Shown: in pieces, positions 50,219 to 50,813 of the stretch
Layout of the letters: the number at the start of each line of letters is the position of its first letter
Numbering within the stretch: the stretch's first letter is position 1
Assembly: GCF_000428725.1 (NCBI RefSeq)
Contig: NZ_AUAM01000034.1
Coordinates: 1-50,813, forward strand
Reading direction: 5' to 3'
DNA: 50,813 nucleotides
Source of the DNA: Psychromonas aquimarina ATCC BAA-1526
Lineage (GTDB): Bacteria > Pseudomonadota > Gammaproteobacteria > Enterobacterales > Psychromonadaceae
Notes under the pieces: model-generated
Told to the model about the DNA's origin: nothing
Database searches by the model: none
Seen by the model: only the letters and a program-made list of their open reading frames with translations
Translations under genes and position numbers: made by a program

Positions 50219-50592
50219 TTTAGTCTCAGTTGCATGTTAATCGTGCAAACATCATAACATAGCGGGAAAATAGATCATGCGAATAACAATTCAAATTGTT
50301 AAATAGGCAGATCTGCATGCATATTCTTATATAGTGCATAAAACAAAAACACGGAAAGCTGGAATATTATGGAATAGAGATAGTGTTTTTGTGCAGGCGT
50401 GAAACTTTAAGGGAAAATTCATGTGTTGCTTATAGAGAGCAAGCTTGGCGATGGCCAGGACTCGCAGAGCTCCTCCGCTCGTGACACTGCGCTGTCGCCA
50501 AATCTCCAGGGCACGCAGAGCTTATACCATTCCGCCTAATTATGTGATCTAATAGTATTATTATTTTAAATAATTAAATACTACTGGTGATT
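50219..50592. other. Gap between aroF and the IS630-type transposase
   Basis: The left part must hold the aroF promoter and contains an inverted repeat AACAATT-CA-AATTGTT at 50285-50300. The right part holds the repeat block listed next and the left end of the insertion sequence. No gene is seen. Confidence 0.45.
50445..50522. repeat. Short GC-richer repeat block beside the insertion sequence
   Basis: A 17-bp near-direct repeat (50455-50471 and 50506-50522, two mismatches, 51-bp period) is interleaved with a 7-bp inverted repeat TTGGCGA/TCGCCAA (50445-50451 with 50495-50501). The block is clearly richer in G and C than its flanks and ends where the transposon DNA seems to begin. Confidence 0.5.
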
Positions 50593-50813
50593 ATGAAAAA
50601 AGATGACTTTAATTTATTAGCTAAAACTCATCAAAGTGTTCGGATGAGACTTCGTTTTATGGCTTTAGCTCATTTCCAAGAAGGACACTCACGTTATGCA
50701 ATCGCTAAGTTTTTAAAAGTAAGCAGAACCAGTGTAAATAAGTGGATCTCACAATATCACTTGGATGGGATAGACGGATTAACTGATAAAAAAACAACTG
50801 GTAGACCTTTTCG
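50523..50813 (+). mobile_element. Left end of an IS630-type insertion sequence (cut by window end)
   Basis: The transposase gene starts at 50593, so the element's left end should lie within the preceding ~70 bp. The exact terminal repeat cannot be fixed without the right end. IS630 elements insert at TA, and a TA occurs at 50524-50527. Confidence 0.5.
50593..50813 (+). CDS. IS630-family transposase, N-terminal part
   Basis: The first 73 codons of a transposase, open to the window edge. The visible part is a helix-turn-helix DNA-binding domain: RMRLRFMALAHFQEGHSRYA, then IAKFLKVSRTSVNKWISQYH, then GIDGLTDKKTTGRP, which is the typical end of the paired HTH of IS630/Tc1-type transposases. The catalytic DDE domain is outside the window, so whether the copy is intact is unknown. 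Confidence 0.8.
   Translation, partial: MKKDDFNLLAKTHQSVRMRLRFMALAHFQEGHSRYAIAKFLKVSRTSVNKWISQYHLDGIDGLTDKKTTGRPF

Noticed and set aside
50285-50300. Inverted repeat AACAATT-CA-AATTGTT upstream of aroF as a TyrR box
   Set aside because: It does not match the TyrR pattern TGTAAA-N6-TTTACA. Its meaning is unknown.

Overview
The window comes from the chromosome of a cold- or marine-type gammaproteobacterium, most likely Psychromonas or a close relative. This rests on protein similarity and gene order remembered from that group, plus AT-rich intergenic DNA. I could not run a search. Nearly all of the sequence is conserved housekeeping DNA. The variable parts are an LPS-core locus with signs of gene decay and a transposase at the right edge.

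Layout. 1-3.6 kb: the 5' part of transketolase, a ClC-family chloride channel, a small DUF6572-like protein and the rhodanese GlpE. 3.8-17.8 kb: an LPS inner- and outer-core locus. It holds hldD, a glycosyltransferase/polysaccharide-deacetylase fusion, waaF, two paralogous GT2 enzymes, an O-antigen-ligase-type membrane protein, waaA, kdkA, an OpsX-type heptosyltransferase I, an LgtF/WaaE-type glucosyltransferase and two more GT9 enzymes. It also contains a decayed glycosyltransferase and what looks like the start of an IS256-type transposase gene. 17.9-26.3 kb: pgi, then divergently the ubiquinone/Tat block ubiE-ubiJ-ubiB-tatA-tatB-tatC-tatD-hemB. 26.5-32.6 kb: tsaD divergent from the macromolecular-synthesis operon rpsU-yqeY-dnaG-rpoD, followed by tRNA-Ile2 (CAU) with its own promoter and terminator. 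32.7-38.8 kb: glgC, cysG, a two-CBS-domain protein, mdh, a periplasmic amino-acid-binding protein and argR. 39.3-47.2 kb: a lone type IV pilin, then slt and the peptide transporter yejABEF on the minus strand. 47.5-50.2 kb: raiA converging on tyrA-aroF. 50.4-50.8 kb: a short GC-richer repeat block and the start of an IS630-type transposase cut by the window end.

How the genes work together. The LPS genes describe a route in which WaaA adds Kdo, KdkA phosphorylates it, OpsX and WaaF add heptoses, an LgtF-type enzyme adds glucose, further transferases extend the core, and a WaaL-type protein acts on the finished chain. The kdkA-opsX pairing suggests a Haemophilus/Vibrio-type core with one phosphorylated Kdo. 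The ubi block makes quinones and sits next to Tat export. The yej-slt cluster may couple murein cleavage to uptake of the products.

I saw no CRISPR array, prophage, toxin-antitoxin pair or clearly new defence system. The most unusual items are the glycosyltransferase-deacetylase fusion, the yejABEF-slt arrangement, a ClC protein without its two proton-pathway glutamates, and the decay inside the LPS locus.
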